Shown: in pieces, positions 34,783 through 43,188 of the stretch | How positions within the stretch are numbered: position 1 is the stretch's first letter | Layout of the letters: each line of letters begins with the position of its first letter | Assembly: GCF_002205635.1 (NCBI RefSeq) | Contig: NZ_NISJ01000003.1 | Location: 32,397-96,396 of the forward strand | Length of the DNA stretch: 64,000 nt | Direction of reading: 5' to 3' | From: Sphingopyxis witflariensis | GTDB taxonomy: Bacteria > Pseudomonadota > Alphaproteobacteria > Sphingomonadales > Sphingomonadaceae | Translations under genes and position numbers: made by a program | The notes under the pieces: generated by a model | Database searches by the model: none | What the model saw: the letters and a program-made list of their open reading frames with translations, nothing else | Told to the model about the DNA's origin: nothing

Positions 34783-35439
34783 ATGGCGACCAAATTGAGT
34801 GAAATATCCGCCGCGGACATGCGGGCTGCGATGATCGACAGCCAGCTTCGCACCAACGACGTCATCGACCCCGCAGTCGTCGGCGCGATGGCGGCCGAGC
34901 CGCGCGAAACCTATGTGCCCGCAGCACTGGCTGGCGTCGCCTATATGGACCGTGCGATCGCGCTGGGCGATGGCCGCGCGCTGAATCCGCCGCTGGTGAC
35001 CGGGCGCATGCTGGTCGCCGCAGCGATTCGTCCGGGGACGCGCGTGTTGTTGATCGGCGCGGCGACGGGCTATGCTGCGGCGCTGCTCGCGCGGCTTGGC
35101 GCCGAAGTATATGCGGTCGAGGAACGGGGCGATCTGATCGCCACCGGGCGTGCCGCTGTCGCCGATGTCCACTGGATCGAAGGCCCGCTGAACGCTGGCG
35201 CACCCGGCGCCGCTCCGTTCGACCGCATCATCATCGACGGCGCGATCGAAACGCTGCCCGACGCACTGACCGCGCAATTGGCCGAAGGCGGCCGACTGGT
35301 CGCGGCGCGCCGTGACGGCGCGGTAACCCGGCTTGTCCAGGGGGTGAAGACCGGTGGCACACTCGCGCTGCGCAGCTTTGCCGACATGGACGTCGCGCCG
35401 CTGCCTGGCTTCGACGCTCCGACCGGTTTCCGCTTCTAA
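34783..35439 (+). CDS. Protein-L-isoaspartate methyltransferase-like protein
   Basis: A 218-residue protein of the Pcm family. An N-terminal MIDSQLRTNDVIDPAVV segment is typical of the alphaproteobacterial version. Then come ETYVPAALAGVAYMD, the SAM loop LLIGAATGYAAALLA and DRIIIDGAIETLP. Pcm repairs isoaspartate in aged proteins; the alphaproteobacterial relatives next to tolC are less well characterised, so the substrate is uncertain. AAAGG lies upstream of the ATG. It is the first host gene right of the island, 32 nt before the TolC gene and probably co-transcribed with it. Confidence 0.88.
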   Translation: MATKLSEISAADMRAAMIDSQLRTNDVIDPAVVGAMAAEPRETYVPAALAGVAYMDRAIALGDGRALNPPLVTGRMLVAAAIRPGTRVLLIGAATGYAAALLARLGAEVYAVEERGDLIATGRAAVADVHWIEGPLNAGAPGAAPFDRIIIDGAIETLPDALTAQLAEGGRLVAARRDGAVTRLVQGVKTGGTLALRSFADMDVAPLPGFDAPTGFRF

Positions 35440-35471
35440 AGGTCATTTCCCTTTCCTTGCTGCAGGCTGAC

Positions 35472-36968
35472 ATGACGATGCTCGATACGAATAAGACACA
35501 GCCTCTCCGTCATGCCCGCTGGCTGACCGGCCTCGCGGTCGGTGCGCTGGCCCTGTCATCGCAGGCGCAGGCCGAAACGCTGCAAGGGGCGCTGGCAAAG
35601 GCCTATGAGAATAATCCGACGCTGACCGGCGCCCGCGCCGGGCAGCGCGCCAATGACGAAAATGTCCCGATCCAGAAAAGCTTTGGGCTGCCCGACATTT
35701 CGACGCGGGCGGACTATGAAGAAAATCTCATCATTCCGGGCAACAGCTTTTCCTCGCCGACGCGTTCGTTCGTCGCCAGCGGTCAATTGTCGGTGCCCAT
35801 CTATCAGGGCGGCGCCGTGCGCAACGCCGTGGAGGCCGCAAAATATCGCGTCGAGGCGGGTCAGGCCGATTTGCGCGCGACCGAAGCGAGCATTTTTTCG
35901 CAGGTCGTCGGCGCCTATATGGATGTGATCCGCGATCAGGCGATCGTCCAGCTGAACCAGAAAAATGTGTCGGTGTTGCGCACCAACCTTCAGGCGACGA
36001 GCGACCGGTTCGAAATCGGCGACCTGACGCGCACCGACGTCGCCCAGTCCGAAGCGCGGCTTGCACTCGCCGAGGGCGACCTGCGCGGCGCGGAGGCGAA
36101 TCTGATCGCCAGCCGCGAATCCTATATCCGGCTCGTCGGCGATGCGCCGGTCGACCTGCAAGCCCCACCGGCGCTGCCGAACCTGCCTGCGAGCACCGAG
36201 GATGCCGTCGCCATCGCACTGAACAACAACCCCGACATCGAGGCGGCGAATCTTCAGGTCAACGCCACCCGGTCGGACATCAGCGTTGCAAAGGCCAGCC
36301 GGGCCCCCAAAGTGTCGGCGACGCTGGGCGGCGGTTATAATAATTTTCTCGGTTCGCTTTCCAGCGGCGTATCGGGCGTCGGCGTCACGCAGGAAACATC
36401 GAGCGCGGCGGCCGGCGTATCGGTGACGCTGCCGATTTTCACCGCCGGGCGACGTTCGGCGCAGGTCCGCCAGTCGCAGTCGCGCAGCAGCCAGGCCATC
36501 GAAAATTATGTCGCGACCGAGCGCGGCGTCATCGCACAGACACGCGGCGCCTATGCCGCCTGGCAGGCGAATGAACGCGTCATCGCCGCGACCGAACAGG
36601 CGGTCAGCGCCAATGCGCTGTCGCTGGAGGGCGTCCGCGCCGAAAATAGCGTCGGCACGCGGTCGATCCTCGACATTTTGAACGCCGAACAGGAATATCT
36701 GAACACCCAGGTCCAGCTCGTTTCGGCGCGGCGCAACTCCTATGTCGCTGCCTTTTCGGTCCTCGCGGCGATGGGCAAGGCCGAAGCGCGCGACCTCGGC
36801 ATCGAGGGCGGCGCGCTCTATGATCCCGCCGCCAATTACAATCGCGTCAAGGGCGAGATCTGGGATTGGGCCGACGATCCGGCGCCGCAGCAGCTGGCAA
36901 CCGATACGCGCGGCGTCCCCGCCGCCGACGCCAGCGTCCCCGCCACCAATCCGCTGCCCCGACAATAA
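35472..36968 (+). CDS. tolC: TolC-family outer-membrane efflux protein
   Basis: A 498-residue outer-membrane channel of type I secretion and efflux systems. The signal peptide ends near SSQAQA. Two OEP repeats follow (about 30-230 and 240-440), with the usual ALAKAYENNPTL start, DVAQSEARLALAE helix and the second-repeat VGTRSILDILNAEQEYL. The C-terminal tail is long and Pro/Ala-rich. An in-frame TTG 15 nt earlier is an alternative start. No inner-membrane partner is adjacent. Confidence 0.92.
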   Translation: MTMLDTNKTQPLRHARWLTGLAVGALALSSQAQAETLQGALAKAYENNPTLTGARAGQRANDENVPIQKSFGLPDISTRADYEENLIIPGNSFSSPTRSFVASGQLSVPIYQGGAVRNAVEAAKYRVEAGQADLRATEASIFSQVVGAYMDVIRDQAIVQLNQKNVSVLRTNLQATSDRFEIGDLTRTDVAQSEARLALAEGDLRGAEANLIASRESYIRLVGDAPVDLQAPPALPNLPASTEDAVAIALNNNPDIEAANLQVNATRSDISVAKASRAPKVSATLGGGYNNFLGSLSSGVSGVGVTQETSSAAAGVSVTLPIFTAGRRSAQVRQSQSRSSQAIENYVATERGVIAQTRGAYAAWQANERVIAATEQAVSANALSLEGVRAENSVGTRSILDILNAEQEYLNTQVQLVSARRNSYVAAFSVLAAMGKAEARDLGIEGGALYDPAANYNRVKGEIWDWADDPAPQQLATDTRGVPAADASVPATNPLPRQ

Positions 36969-37045
36969 GGCTTGGCAAGCGCCGTCCGCTGCCGGTAAGA
37001 CATGGTTAATCGCCCCACTTGCGGGCGTATCCGAAAGGGGCAGAA

Positions 37046-37477
37046 ATGGGCGACATGTCGCGAGAGCCGTCGATGGAAGATATTTTGTCGTCGATTCGGC
37101 GCGTTATCGCTCGTGACGATGCCCCCGGTGCATCGCGCGAACCGCGCTCCGCCGCCAACGAAGACATTCTCGACCTCCATGATGCAGAGGCCGAAACGGC
37201 TTCGTCCGGCGAGGCCGCACCGACCGCGGAAGAGCTGGTGTCGACCGCCAGCGCCGACGCCGCGCGCCAGTCGCTCGAGGCGCTGACCGCTGCGATCGCG
37301 CCAGCCGCGGCCGCCGCCGTCGCTCATGCCGCGCCCGTTCAGGGACGCTCGATGGAAGATGTCGTGCTCGAAGCGCTGCGCCCGATGCTGAAAGACTGGC
37401 TCGACACCAACCTGCCCGACATGGTCGAGGCGATGGTGGCCAAGGAAATCAGCCGCATTACCGGCCGCCGGCTTTAA
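37046..37477 (+). CDS. PopZ-like DUF2497 protein
   Basis: A 143-residue acidic protein of the PopZ/DUF2497 family, a polar organising protein in alphaproteobacteria. The N-terminal helix SMEDILSSIRRVIARD and the C-terminal MEDVVLEALRPMLKDWLDTN with MVAKEISRI are conserved; the middle is a disordered Ala/Glu-rich linker. GAAAGGGG lies upstream of the ATG. Confidence 0.85.
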   Translation: MGDMSREPSMEDILSSIRRVIARDDAPGASREPRSAANEDILDLHDAEAETASSGEAAPTAEELVSTASADAARQSLEALTAAIAPAAAAAVAHAAPVQGRSMEDVVLEALRPMLKDWLDTNLPDMVEAMVAKEISRITGRRL

Positions 37478-37485
37478 ACAATCAG

Positions 37486-37615
37486 ATCCTCCCCGTGGCG
37501 AAGCCATGGGGAGGTGGCAGTGGCGTAGCCGCTGACGGAGGGGCCATGACGCCGCCCCTCCACCACTCGCTTCGCGAGCGGTTCCCCTCCCCATCGCTAC
37601 GCGACAGGGAGGATT
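37486..37615. repeat. Imperfect palindromic intergenic repeat, copy A
   Basis: About 130 nt with complementary outer arms (ATCCTCCCCGTGGCGAAGCC at the left and a CGCGACAGGGAGGAT arm at the right) and an internal GACGGAGGGGC...GCCCCTCC pair. A related element lies at 42938-43070. It fills the gap between popZ-like and nudC and could act as a transcript end for both. Confidence 0.8.
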
Positions 37616-38483
37616 ATTTCGCCCAATCTTCCAGCAGATAACGCGCGATCGCCATCGGTGGCGGCGCCATGAAGGGCGCCCCCATGTCGCCCGCCAATGC
37701 GGCGCGCACCTCGGCACGGTCGACCCACATCGCCGCTTCGATCTCGGTTTCGTCGAGCGTCAGCGCAGGGTCGTGCGCGACGGCGCGGCAGCCGATCATC
37801 AGCGACGATGGGAAAGGCCAGGGCTGGCTCGCGACATAGCTGACGTCCGACACGCGGATGCCCGCTTCCTCGAACAATTCGCGCGCCACCGCCTCCTCAA
37901 GCGATTCGCCGGGCTCGACGAAGCCTGCGAGCGCCGAGAAGAAACCCGGCGGAAAGCCGCCCTGACGTCCGACGAGCACCCGCCCATCACATTCGGCGAG
38001 CATGATCACGACCGGATCGACGCGCGGGAAATGTTCGGCATTGCACGCGCCGCAGCGCCGTCCCCAGCCGCCACGGAACAGCTCGGTCGGGGTGCCGCAC
38101 ACCGCGCAGAAACGATGCCGCGCGTGCCAGTCGACCAGACTGCGCGCGCCGCCATAAAGCGCCGCCTCTTCGCCCGACAGCAACGGCAGCAGCCGCATCA
38201 CGGTGCGCGAGCGCGCGTCGATCCGCGCGCCCGCAGGTGCTTCGCGCACAAAATGCGGGATGCCCGCATCGTCGAGGCCAAGCAGCATCAACGCGCGGTC
38301 ATCAGCGGGGTCGAGCGGCTCCCAGCGGAGCCCGCCGCCGTCGCCCGGCACGAAATCAATCCCGTCGAGCACGAGGCAGCGCGCGCGCGGGTCGGTGGTC
38401 GTCGCAGCAAACGCACCCGCATCGGTACGCAACTGGTCGGCGCGGTCGAGCCACGCGCCGGTGAAACCAAGCGGCAACGGCAT
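37614..38483 (-). CDS. nudC: NADH pyrophosphatase NudC
   Basis: A 289-residue Nudix hydrolase that cleaves NAD(H) and removes NAD caps from RNA. It has the zinc ribbon CAVC...RRCGAC typical of NudC, then the Nudix box within GFVEPGESLEEAVARELF and EEAG, followed by the SQPWPFPSSLM motif that defines the NudC subfamily. It overlaps the upstream hydrolase gene by one base (TGATG). Confidence 0.94.
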   Translation of the reverse strand: MPLPLGFTGAWLDRADQLRTDAGAFAATTTDPRARCLVLDGIDFVPGDGGGLRWEPLDPADDRALMLLGLDDAGIPHFVREAPAGARIDARSRTVMRLLPLLSGEEAALYGGARSLVDWHARHRFCAVCGTPTELFRGGWGRRCGACNAEHFPRVDPVVIMLAECDGRVLVGRQGGFPPGFFSALAGFVEPGESLEEAVARELFEEAGIRVSDVSYVASQPWPFPSSLMIGCRAVAHDPALTLDETEIEAAMWVDRAEVRAALAGDMGAPFMAPPPMAIARYLLEDWAK

Positions 38484-39769
38484 CAGCCCATCACATCCTT
38501 CTGAAAGGTTTCGCCGAATTTTTCCTGAAAAGGCAAAGCGCCCGACGGCATATATTGGGCATAGCCCGCGGCGCGATAGCCGCGCTTGCGGTCGACGAAG
38601 CCGATCGTGCCCGCCGCGCCCGCCCAGCCATAAATGCCCTCGCCCGTCGGCGAACTGGCCAGCGACACCCGGCCGCCGGCGCCAAAACCCTGCCCTTCGA
38701 TGAAGGTGCCCTTGCGCGCGACACTGTCGTCGATGAGGTTCGACATGGCGAGCCGCGCGGTTTCGGGGCGCATGATCCGCGCCCCGCCAAGCGCACCTTC
38801 GCCAAGCAGCATCGCGAGGAAGCGGTCATAGTCGCGCGCGCTCGATACCAGCCCGCCGCCGCCGAACGGATAGGGTGGCGGGTCGAGATAGATCGAACTC
38901 GTCGCCGGATCGATCGGAAGCAAGGCGCCGCCAAAGGGCGCATAGTTGGTGGTGAGGCGGCCGACTTCGCTCGCCGGAACGCGGAACCATGTGCTGGTCA
39001 TCCCCAGCGGATCGAAGAGGCGTGCCTTCAGAAAGGCATCGAAAGCCTGACCCGACGCGACTTCGATCACCCGTCCCAACAGGTCGAGGCTGACCGAATA
39101 GCTCCACTGCGTCCCCGGATCATAGACGAGCGGCAATTGGGCGAGCCGGTCGGCCATTTCCGCAAGGCTCGCCGCCGGAGTGACCGGCGGGAAGCCGGGA
39201 ATCGGCAGGCGGCTGACCTGTCCGCCGACGATGCCTGCATCGTCATAGGCCTTTTTGATCGGCCCCTTCTGGATGATATTATAGCCCAGGCCCGCGGTGT
39301 GGGTGAGCAGGTGGCGCACCGTGATCTGCGTCTTCGCCGGATGCAGTTCGGTGATCGATCCATCCGGCACATTCTGCACCTGCATCTTTGCAAAGGCGGG
39401 CAGGAAGTCGGCAATCGGCTGGTCGAGCTTCATCTTGCCATCTTCGATCAACAGCATCGCTGCGATTCCGGTGACGGGCTTGGTCATCGAATAGAGGCGC
39501 CACAGCGTGTCGGGGCCAACCGGGGTCTGCGAATCCATCGCGAGCGTGCCCGCGCCGAAAAACTCGGCCGCCGCCTGTCCCTTGCCGACCGCGGCGAGCG
39601 TGCCCGCCAGTTCGCGGCGATCGACGAACCCTTTGATGAAGCTATTGGTTGCGGGATAGAGCGAGGCGCCGTCGGCTTTCCACGCCAGCGCCGCGCGCGG
39701 CAGCATCGTGGCGGCCCCGCCAAGAGCGAGTCCGCCGAGCAAGGCCCGGCGCGAAACCATCATGTTCAT
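38483..39769 (-). CDS. Beta-lactamase-family serine hydrolase
   Basis: A 428-residue exported class C beta-lactamase/esterase-like protein. The N-terminus is a likely Tat signal (SRRALLGGLALGGAA). The nucleophile is in YSMTK (SxxK) and the tyrosine motif in WSYSVS. Substrates of this family range from esters to D-amino-acid peptides, so the exact activity is open. It lies between mutY (overlap of 4 nt) and nudC in one operon. Confidence 0.9.
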   Translation of the reverse strand: MNMMVSRRALLGGLALGGAATMLPRAALAWKADGASLYPATNSFIKGFVDRRELAGTLAAVGKGQAAAEFFGAGTLAMDSQTPVGPDTLWRLYSMTKPVTGIAAMLLIEDGKMKLDQPIADFLPAFAKMQVQNVPDGSITELHPAKTQITVRHLLTHTAGLGYNIIQKGPIKKAYDDAGIVGGQVSRLPIPGFPPVTPAASLAEMADRLAQLPLVYDPGTQWSYSVSLDLLGRVIEVASGQAFDAFLKARLFDPLGMTSTWFRVPASEVGRLTTNYAPFGGALLPIDPATSSIYLDPPPYPFGGGGLVSSARDYDRFLAMLLGEGALGGARIMRPETARLAMSNLIDDSVARKGTFIEGQGFGAGGRVSLASSPTGEGIYGWAGAAGTIGFVDRKRGYRAAGYAQYMPSGALPFQEKFGETFQKDVMG

Positions 39770-40794
39770 CCGTCTTTCTCCCGCATTTTGTCGGTCAGCT
39801 TGCGATAGAGCGTCGGCAAGCCTGCCGCGTCAAGATCCGAAAGCGGCCACCATTCGCCTTCCGCTGCGGAAAGCGGGACTTCGCGGCGCACCAATGTCAG
39901 CGTCAGATCGAAATGGGTGAAGCTGTGGTCGATGCGCGCGATACCGGACTCGGCCGGAGGATCATCCTCCCAAGCCCCGCCGGGCAGCGCGCGCATCCCG
40001 CCGAGCATGCCCTTGTCGGGGCGGCGCACCAGCCAAAGACGATCGGCCTCCTCGATCCAATAAGCCAGCCCGTGACGATGCGGCTTCGCCTTTTTGGGCG
40101 GCTTGACCGGCAGGCTTTCGGCGTCGCCGCGCGCGCGCGCCATACAATCGGTCATCACCGGACAGATCACGCAGGCCGGACCGCGCGGGGTGCAGATGGT
40201 GGCGCCGAGATCCATCAGCGCCTGCGCGAAATCGCCCGGCCGGTCGTTCGGGACAAGCGGTGCGAGCGCGGCGCGAATCTCGCGCTTCGCCATGGGCAGC
40301 GGTGTCGTGATCCTGCGGTGGCGCGCGATCACGCGTTCGATATTGGCGTCAACGACAACCGCCGCGCGGCCAAAGGCGATCGAAGCAACGGCAGCGGCGG
40401 TGTAATCGCCGATCCCCGGCAGCGCGCGAAGCCCTGCCTCGCTATCGGGAAAATGCCCCCCATGATCGCGGACCACCGCGCGGGCGCAGGCAAGCAGATT
40501 GCGGGCGCGGGCATAATAGCCCAGCCCCGCCCATGCCGCCATGACGTCGGCATCATCGGCGGCGGCGAGATGCTGAACCGAGGGCCAACGCGCGGTGAAC
40601 CGCTCGAAATAGCCCGCAACCGCCGCAACGGTCGTCTGCTGGAGCATGATTTCGGCCATCCAGACGCGATAGGGATCGGGCACATGGCCGCTGTTCGGTG
40701 GAATCCGCCACGGCAGCACGCGCGCGGCGCGGTCGTACCAGCCGAGGATGCGGCCCGCGAAATTTTCGGCGCTGTGGGAAGTCTGGACGCTCAC
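39766..40794 (-). CDS. mutY: A/G-specific adenine DNA glycosylase MutY
   Basis: A 342-residue base-excision repair enzyme removing A opposite 8-oxoG. It shows AEIMLQQTTV with the catalytic Glu, the helix-hairpin-helix ALPGIGDYTAAAV and catalytic Asp in VVVDANIERV. The [4Fe-4S] cluster is C-x6-C-x2-C-x5-C (CTPRGPACVICPVMTDC). A C-terminal Nudix-like domain recognises 8-oxoG. The GTG start is chosen because the region upstream is not conserved-looking and overlaps the divergent gene; the start is uncertain by a few codons. Confidence 0.93.
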   Translation of the reverse strand: MSVQTSHSAENFAGRILGWYDRAARVLPWRIPPNSGHVPDPYRVWMAEIMLQQTTVAAVAGYFERFTARWPSVQHLAAADDADVMAAWAGLGYYARARNLLACARAVVRDHGGHFPDSEAGLRALPGIGDYTAAAVASIAFGRAAVVVDANIERVIARHRRITTPLPMAKREIRAALAPLVPNDRPGDFAQALMDLGATICTPRGPACVICPVMTDCMARARGDAESLPVKPPKKAKPHRHGLAYWIEEADRLWLVRRPDKGMLGGMRALPGGAWEDDPPAESGIARIDHSFTHFDLTLTLVRREVPLSAAEGEWWPLSDLDAAGLPTLYRKLTDKMREKDG

Positions 40795-40808
40795 CCCCCG
40801 CCTATGGC

Positions 40809-41393
40809 ATGGCGCAGGACATGGTAAAAGACACCGGGCAGGATGAACCCGCCAAAAAGGCAAAGACGAAAGCCAGGGCAAAGACCGCCAAGCCCGCCGC
40901 GCGCCCCTATGAGCGGCCACGCGGCGGCGAAGCGCGCGCCATCTCCGACCTCGTGCCCGAAATCGGCCGCACCGCCTTTCGCAAATTCGGCTTCATCCAA
41001 AGCTCGGTGGTCAGCCGCTGGCGCGAGATCGTCGGCGACCGGCTCGCCGACGTCACCCAGCCGGCAATGATCCGCTTTCCCGCCGGCCAAAAGGCGGGCG
41101 GGACGCTGCATCTGACGATCAGCGGCGCGCACGCCCCGATGCTCCAGCATGTCGGTCCCGACATCATCGGCGCGGTCAACCGCTTCTTCGGCTATGCCGC
41201 GATCGCGCAGATCCGCATGAGCCACGGCCAGGTCACGCCCGCCGCGCCCGTTCAGCCACCGGCCATGCTGAAACCCGTACCGGCCGAACTGGGGGATAGT
41301 CTGCGCGACATCGGCGACCCGGAACTGCGAACCGTGCTCGAACGCATGGCAGCGGGGCTGGCGTCACCAACCAAACTTCCCCGGATCAATTGA
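40809..41393 (+). CDS. DUF721 (DciA-like) protein
   Basis: A 194-residue protein with a basic Lys/Ala-rich N-terminus and a DUF721 domain (SSVVSRWREIVGDRLADVT, GGTLHLTISGAHAPMLQHV, INRFFGY-like AVNRFFGYAAI). DUF721 includes DciA, the ancestral loader of the replicative helicase. The start is divergent from mutY by 14 nt; an in-frame ATG 12 nt downstream is also possible. A run of two DsbA-like genes follows. Confidence 0.85.
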   Translation: MAQDMVKDTGQDEPAKKAKTKARAKTAKPAARPYERPRGGEARAISDLVPEIGRTAFRKFGFIQSSVVSRWREIVGDRLADVTQPAMIRFPAGQKAGGTLHLTISGAHAPMLQHVGPDIIGAVNRFFGYAAIAQIRMSHGQVTPAAPVQPPAMLKPVPAELGDSLRDIGDPELRTVLERMAAGLASPTKLPRIN

Positions 41394-41410
41394 AGGAAGC
41401 ACCGCAGCCT

Positions 41411-42136
41411 ATGTCGAAATTTCGGGCACCCGCTCTGTCACGCCGGATGATGATCGGCACCCTGTCCGCCGCCGCGCTGACGCTGCTCACCGCCGCAGCG
41501 CCCGCCAAACCCGCGGCAGCGCGCCTTTCGGCGACGGTGGCCGCCAACGAGATCGGCGCCTTCGTGATGGGCAGCCCGACGGCCAAGGTCCGGCTGGTCG
41601 AATATTTCAGCTACACCTGCTCGCACTGCGCCGAATTCGAAAAGATTTCCGCAGTCCCGCTCAAATCGCTCTATGTCGACAAGGGGCTGGTCGTCGTCGA
41701 ATATCGCAACCTCATCCGCGATCCGCTCGACATGACCGCGGCGCTGCTGGCCCGATGCGGCGGCGCAAGCGCCTTTCCTGCGAACCACCGCGCGATCATG
41801 CTCGCCCAGCCGACGTGGCTCGGCAAGGTGATCAAAATGACCGAAGCGCAAATGGCGCCCTGGTATCAGGGCAGCACCACCGAACGCGCCGAGCGGATCG
41901 CCGCCGACAGCGGGCTGACCGCATTGATGCGCACGCGCGGCTATAGCGCCGCAGCGATCAAAACCTGTCTGGGCAGCGAGGTCGCCGCCGCCGAAATCAC
42001 CGGCATGACCAATATCGGCAAAAACGCCGACCATGTTCAGGCAACCCCGACCTTTTTCGTCAACGGCCGCCATGTCGACGGCAGCGATTGGCCGAGCGTC
42101 AAAAGCCGCCTCGACCTGGCGATCAAGGGAAACTAA
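41411..42136 (+). CDS. DsbA-like thiol-disulfide protein (thioredoxin fold)
   Basis: A 241-residue periplasmic protein with a signal peptide (twin-Arg-like SRRMMIGTL, cleavage after the Ala/Pro-rich stretch). The DsbA/BdbD thioredoxin domain has the active site YTCSHCAEFE and the cis-Pro segment QATPTFFVNG. It probably forms or isomerises disulfides in exported proteins. It lies 17 nt after the DUF721 gene and upstream of a second, lipoprotein paralog. Confidence 0.88.
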   Translation: MSKFRAPALSRRMMIGTLSAAALTLLTAAAPAKPAAARLSATVAANEIGAFVMGSPTAKVRLVEYFSYTCSHCAEFEKISAVPLKSLYVDKGLVVVEYRNLIRDPLDMTAALLARCGGASAFPANHRAIMLAQPTWLGKVIKMTEAQMAPWYQGSTTERAERIAADSGLTALMRTRGYSAAAIKTCLGSEVAAAEITGMTNIGKNADHVQATPTFFVNGRHVDGSDWPSVKSRLDLAIKGN

Positions 42137-42176
42137 GAGTCACGCCAACAACGCCATCTTCGGAGATGAGAATATC

Positions 42177-42923
42177 ATGATCAAAGCCTCGCTGCGCATC
42201 GCCCTTCTGTCCTCGCTCGGCGCGCTGGCGCTCGCCGGTTGCGGCGACGCCAAGACCGACCCGTCCAAGGAACAGGATGTCATCGCCAAGGTTGCGGCGC
42301 CTGCAGGCAAAAGCTGGTCGGCGACGGTCAGCAAGACCGCCGATGGTGGTTATGTGATGGGCAACCCCGAGGCTCCGATCAAGGTGATCGAATTCGCCTC
42401 GCTCACCTGTTCGCATTGCGCCGACTTTTCCAGGGATGCCAGCGAGGAGCTGAAGCGCGATTTCATCGACACCGGCCGGGTGAGCCTGGAAATGCGCAAC
42501 TTCATCCGCGATCCGCTCGACGCGTCGGCGGCGGCGATCATCCGCTGCGCCCCGACCGAGCGCTTTTTCCCGCTGATGGAAAATGCCTTCGCCTCGCAGG
42601 CCGACCTGTTCGCGGCCGCGCAGGCCAATCCGAAGGGCGGCGAGGCCGCGATGGCGCTTCCCCCGGCGCAGCGCTTCCCCGCGCTCGCCAAGGCGTGGAA
42701 GCTCGACCAGTTCTTCCAGTCGCGCGGGATGACCGGCGATCAGGTCAACGCCTGCCTTGGCAATCTCGACAATATTTCCGCGCTCGAGAAGAGCACCAAC
42801 AGCGCGATCGAACAGTATAAGATCGCCGGCACGCCGTCCTTCATCATCAACGGCCAGCTCGCCGAAGGCATTGCCAACTGGGCCCCGCTGCGCGACCGGT
42901 TGCGCACGATGGGCGTGCGCTGA
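42177..42923 (+). CDS. DsbA-like lipoprotein
   Basis: A 248-residue paralog of the preceding gene, with a lipoprotein signal (ALALAGC, lipidated Cys at about 22). The thioredoxin motif is LTCSHCADFS and the cis-Pro segment AGTPSFIING. Membrane anchoring suggests division of labour with the soluble paralog. GGAGATGAG lies upstream of the ATG. Confidence 0.88.
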   Translation: MIKASLRIALLSSLGALALAGCGDAKTDPSKEQDVIAKVAAPAGKSWSATVSKTADGGYVMGNPEAPIKVIEFASLTCSHCADFSRDASEELKRDFIDTGRVSLEMRNFIRDPLDASAAAIIRCAPTERFFPLMENAFASQADLFAAAQANPKGGEAAMALPPAQRFPALAKAWKLDQFFQSRGMTGDQVNACLGNLDNISALEKSTNSAIEQYKIAGTPSFIINGQLAEGIANWAPLRDRLRTMGVR

Positions 42924-42937
42924 GCGGCATGAATATC

Positions 42938-43070
42938 CTCCCTGTCGCGAAGCGGTGGGGAGGTGGCAGCGCGCAGCGCTGACGGAGGGGCTATGGCGCA
43001 CCCGTCCCGGCCCCTCCACCATCCGCTTCGCGGACGGTCCCCCTCCCCATCGCTGTGCGACAGGGAGGAT
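42938..43070. repeat. Imperfect palindromic intergenic repeat, copy B
   Basis: Related to the element at 37486-37615: the arms ATCCTCCCTGTCGCGAAGCG and GCGACAGGGAGGAT, an inner GGGGAGGTGGCAG and GACGGAGGGGC, and the complementary CCCCTCC segments are shared. It separates the DsbA-like lipoprotein from smc. Confidence 0.8.
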
Positions 43071-43188
43071 CGCTGCGGTCCTGCCCTCTTGCGACTCCCC
43101 GCGTGGCGCGGCATGACGGTCGGCCAGGGGGAATTGTGACGGCACAGTTGCGGCCATTGCGAATCATCACACTGCACGGAGTATCTTC

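Noticed and set aside
35556..36965. A 469-codon minus-strand frame opposite tolC
   Set aside because: TolC on the plus strand has a signal peptide and both OEP repeats; the antisense frame is a shadow.
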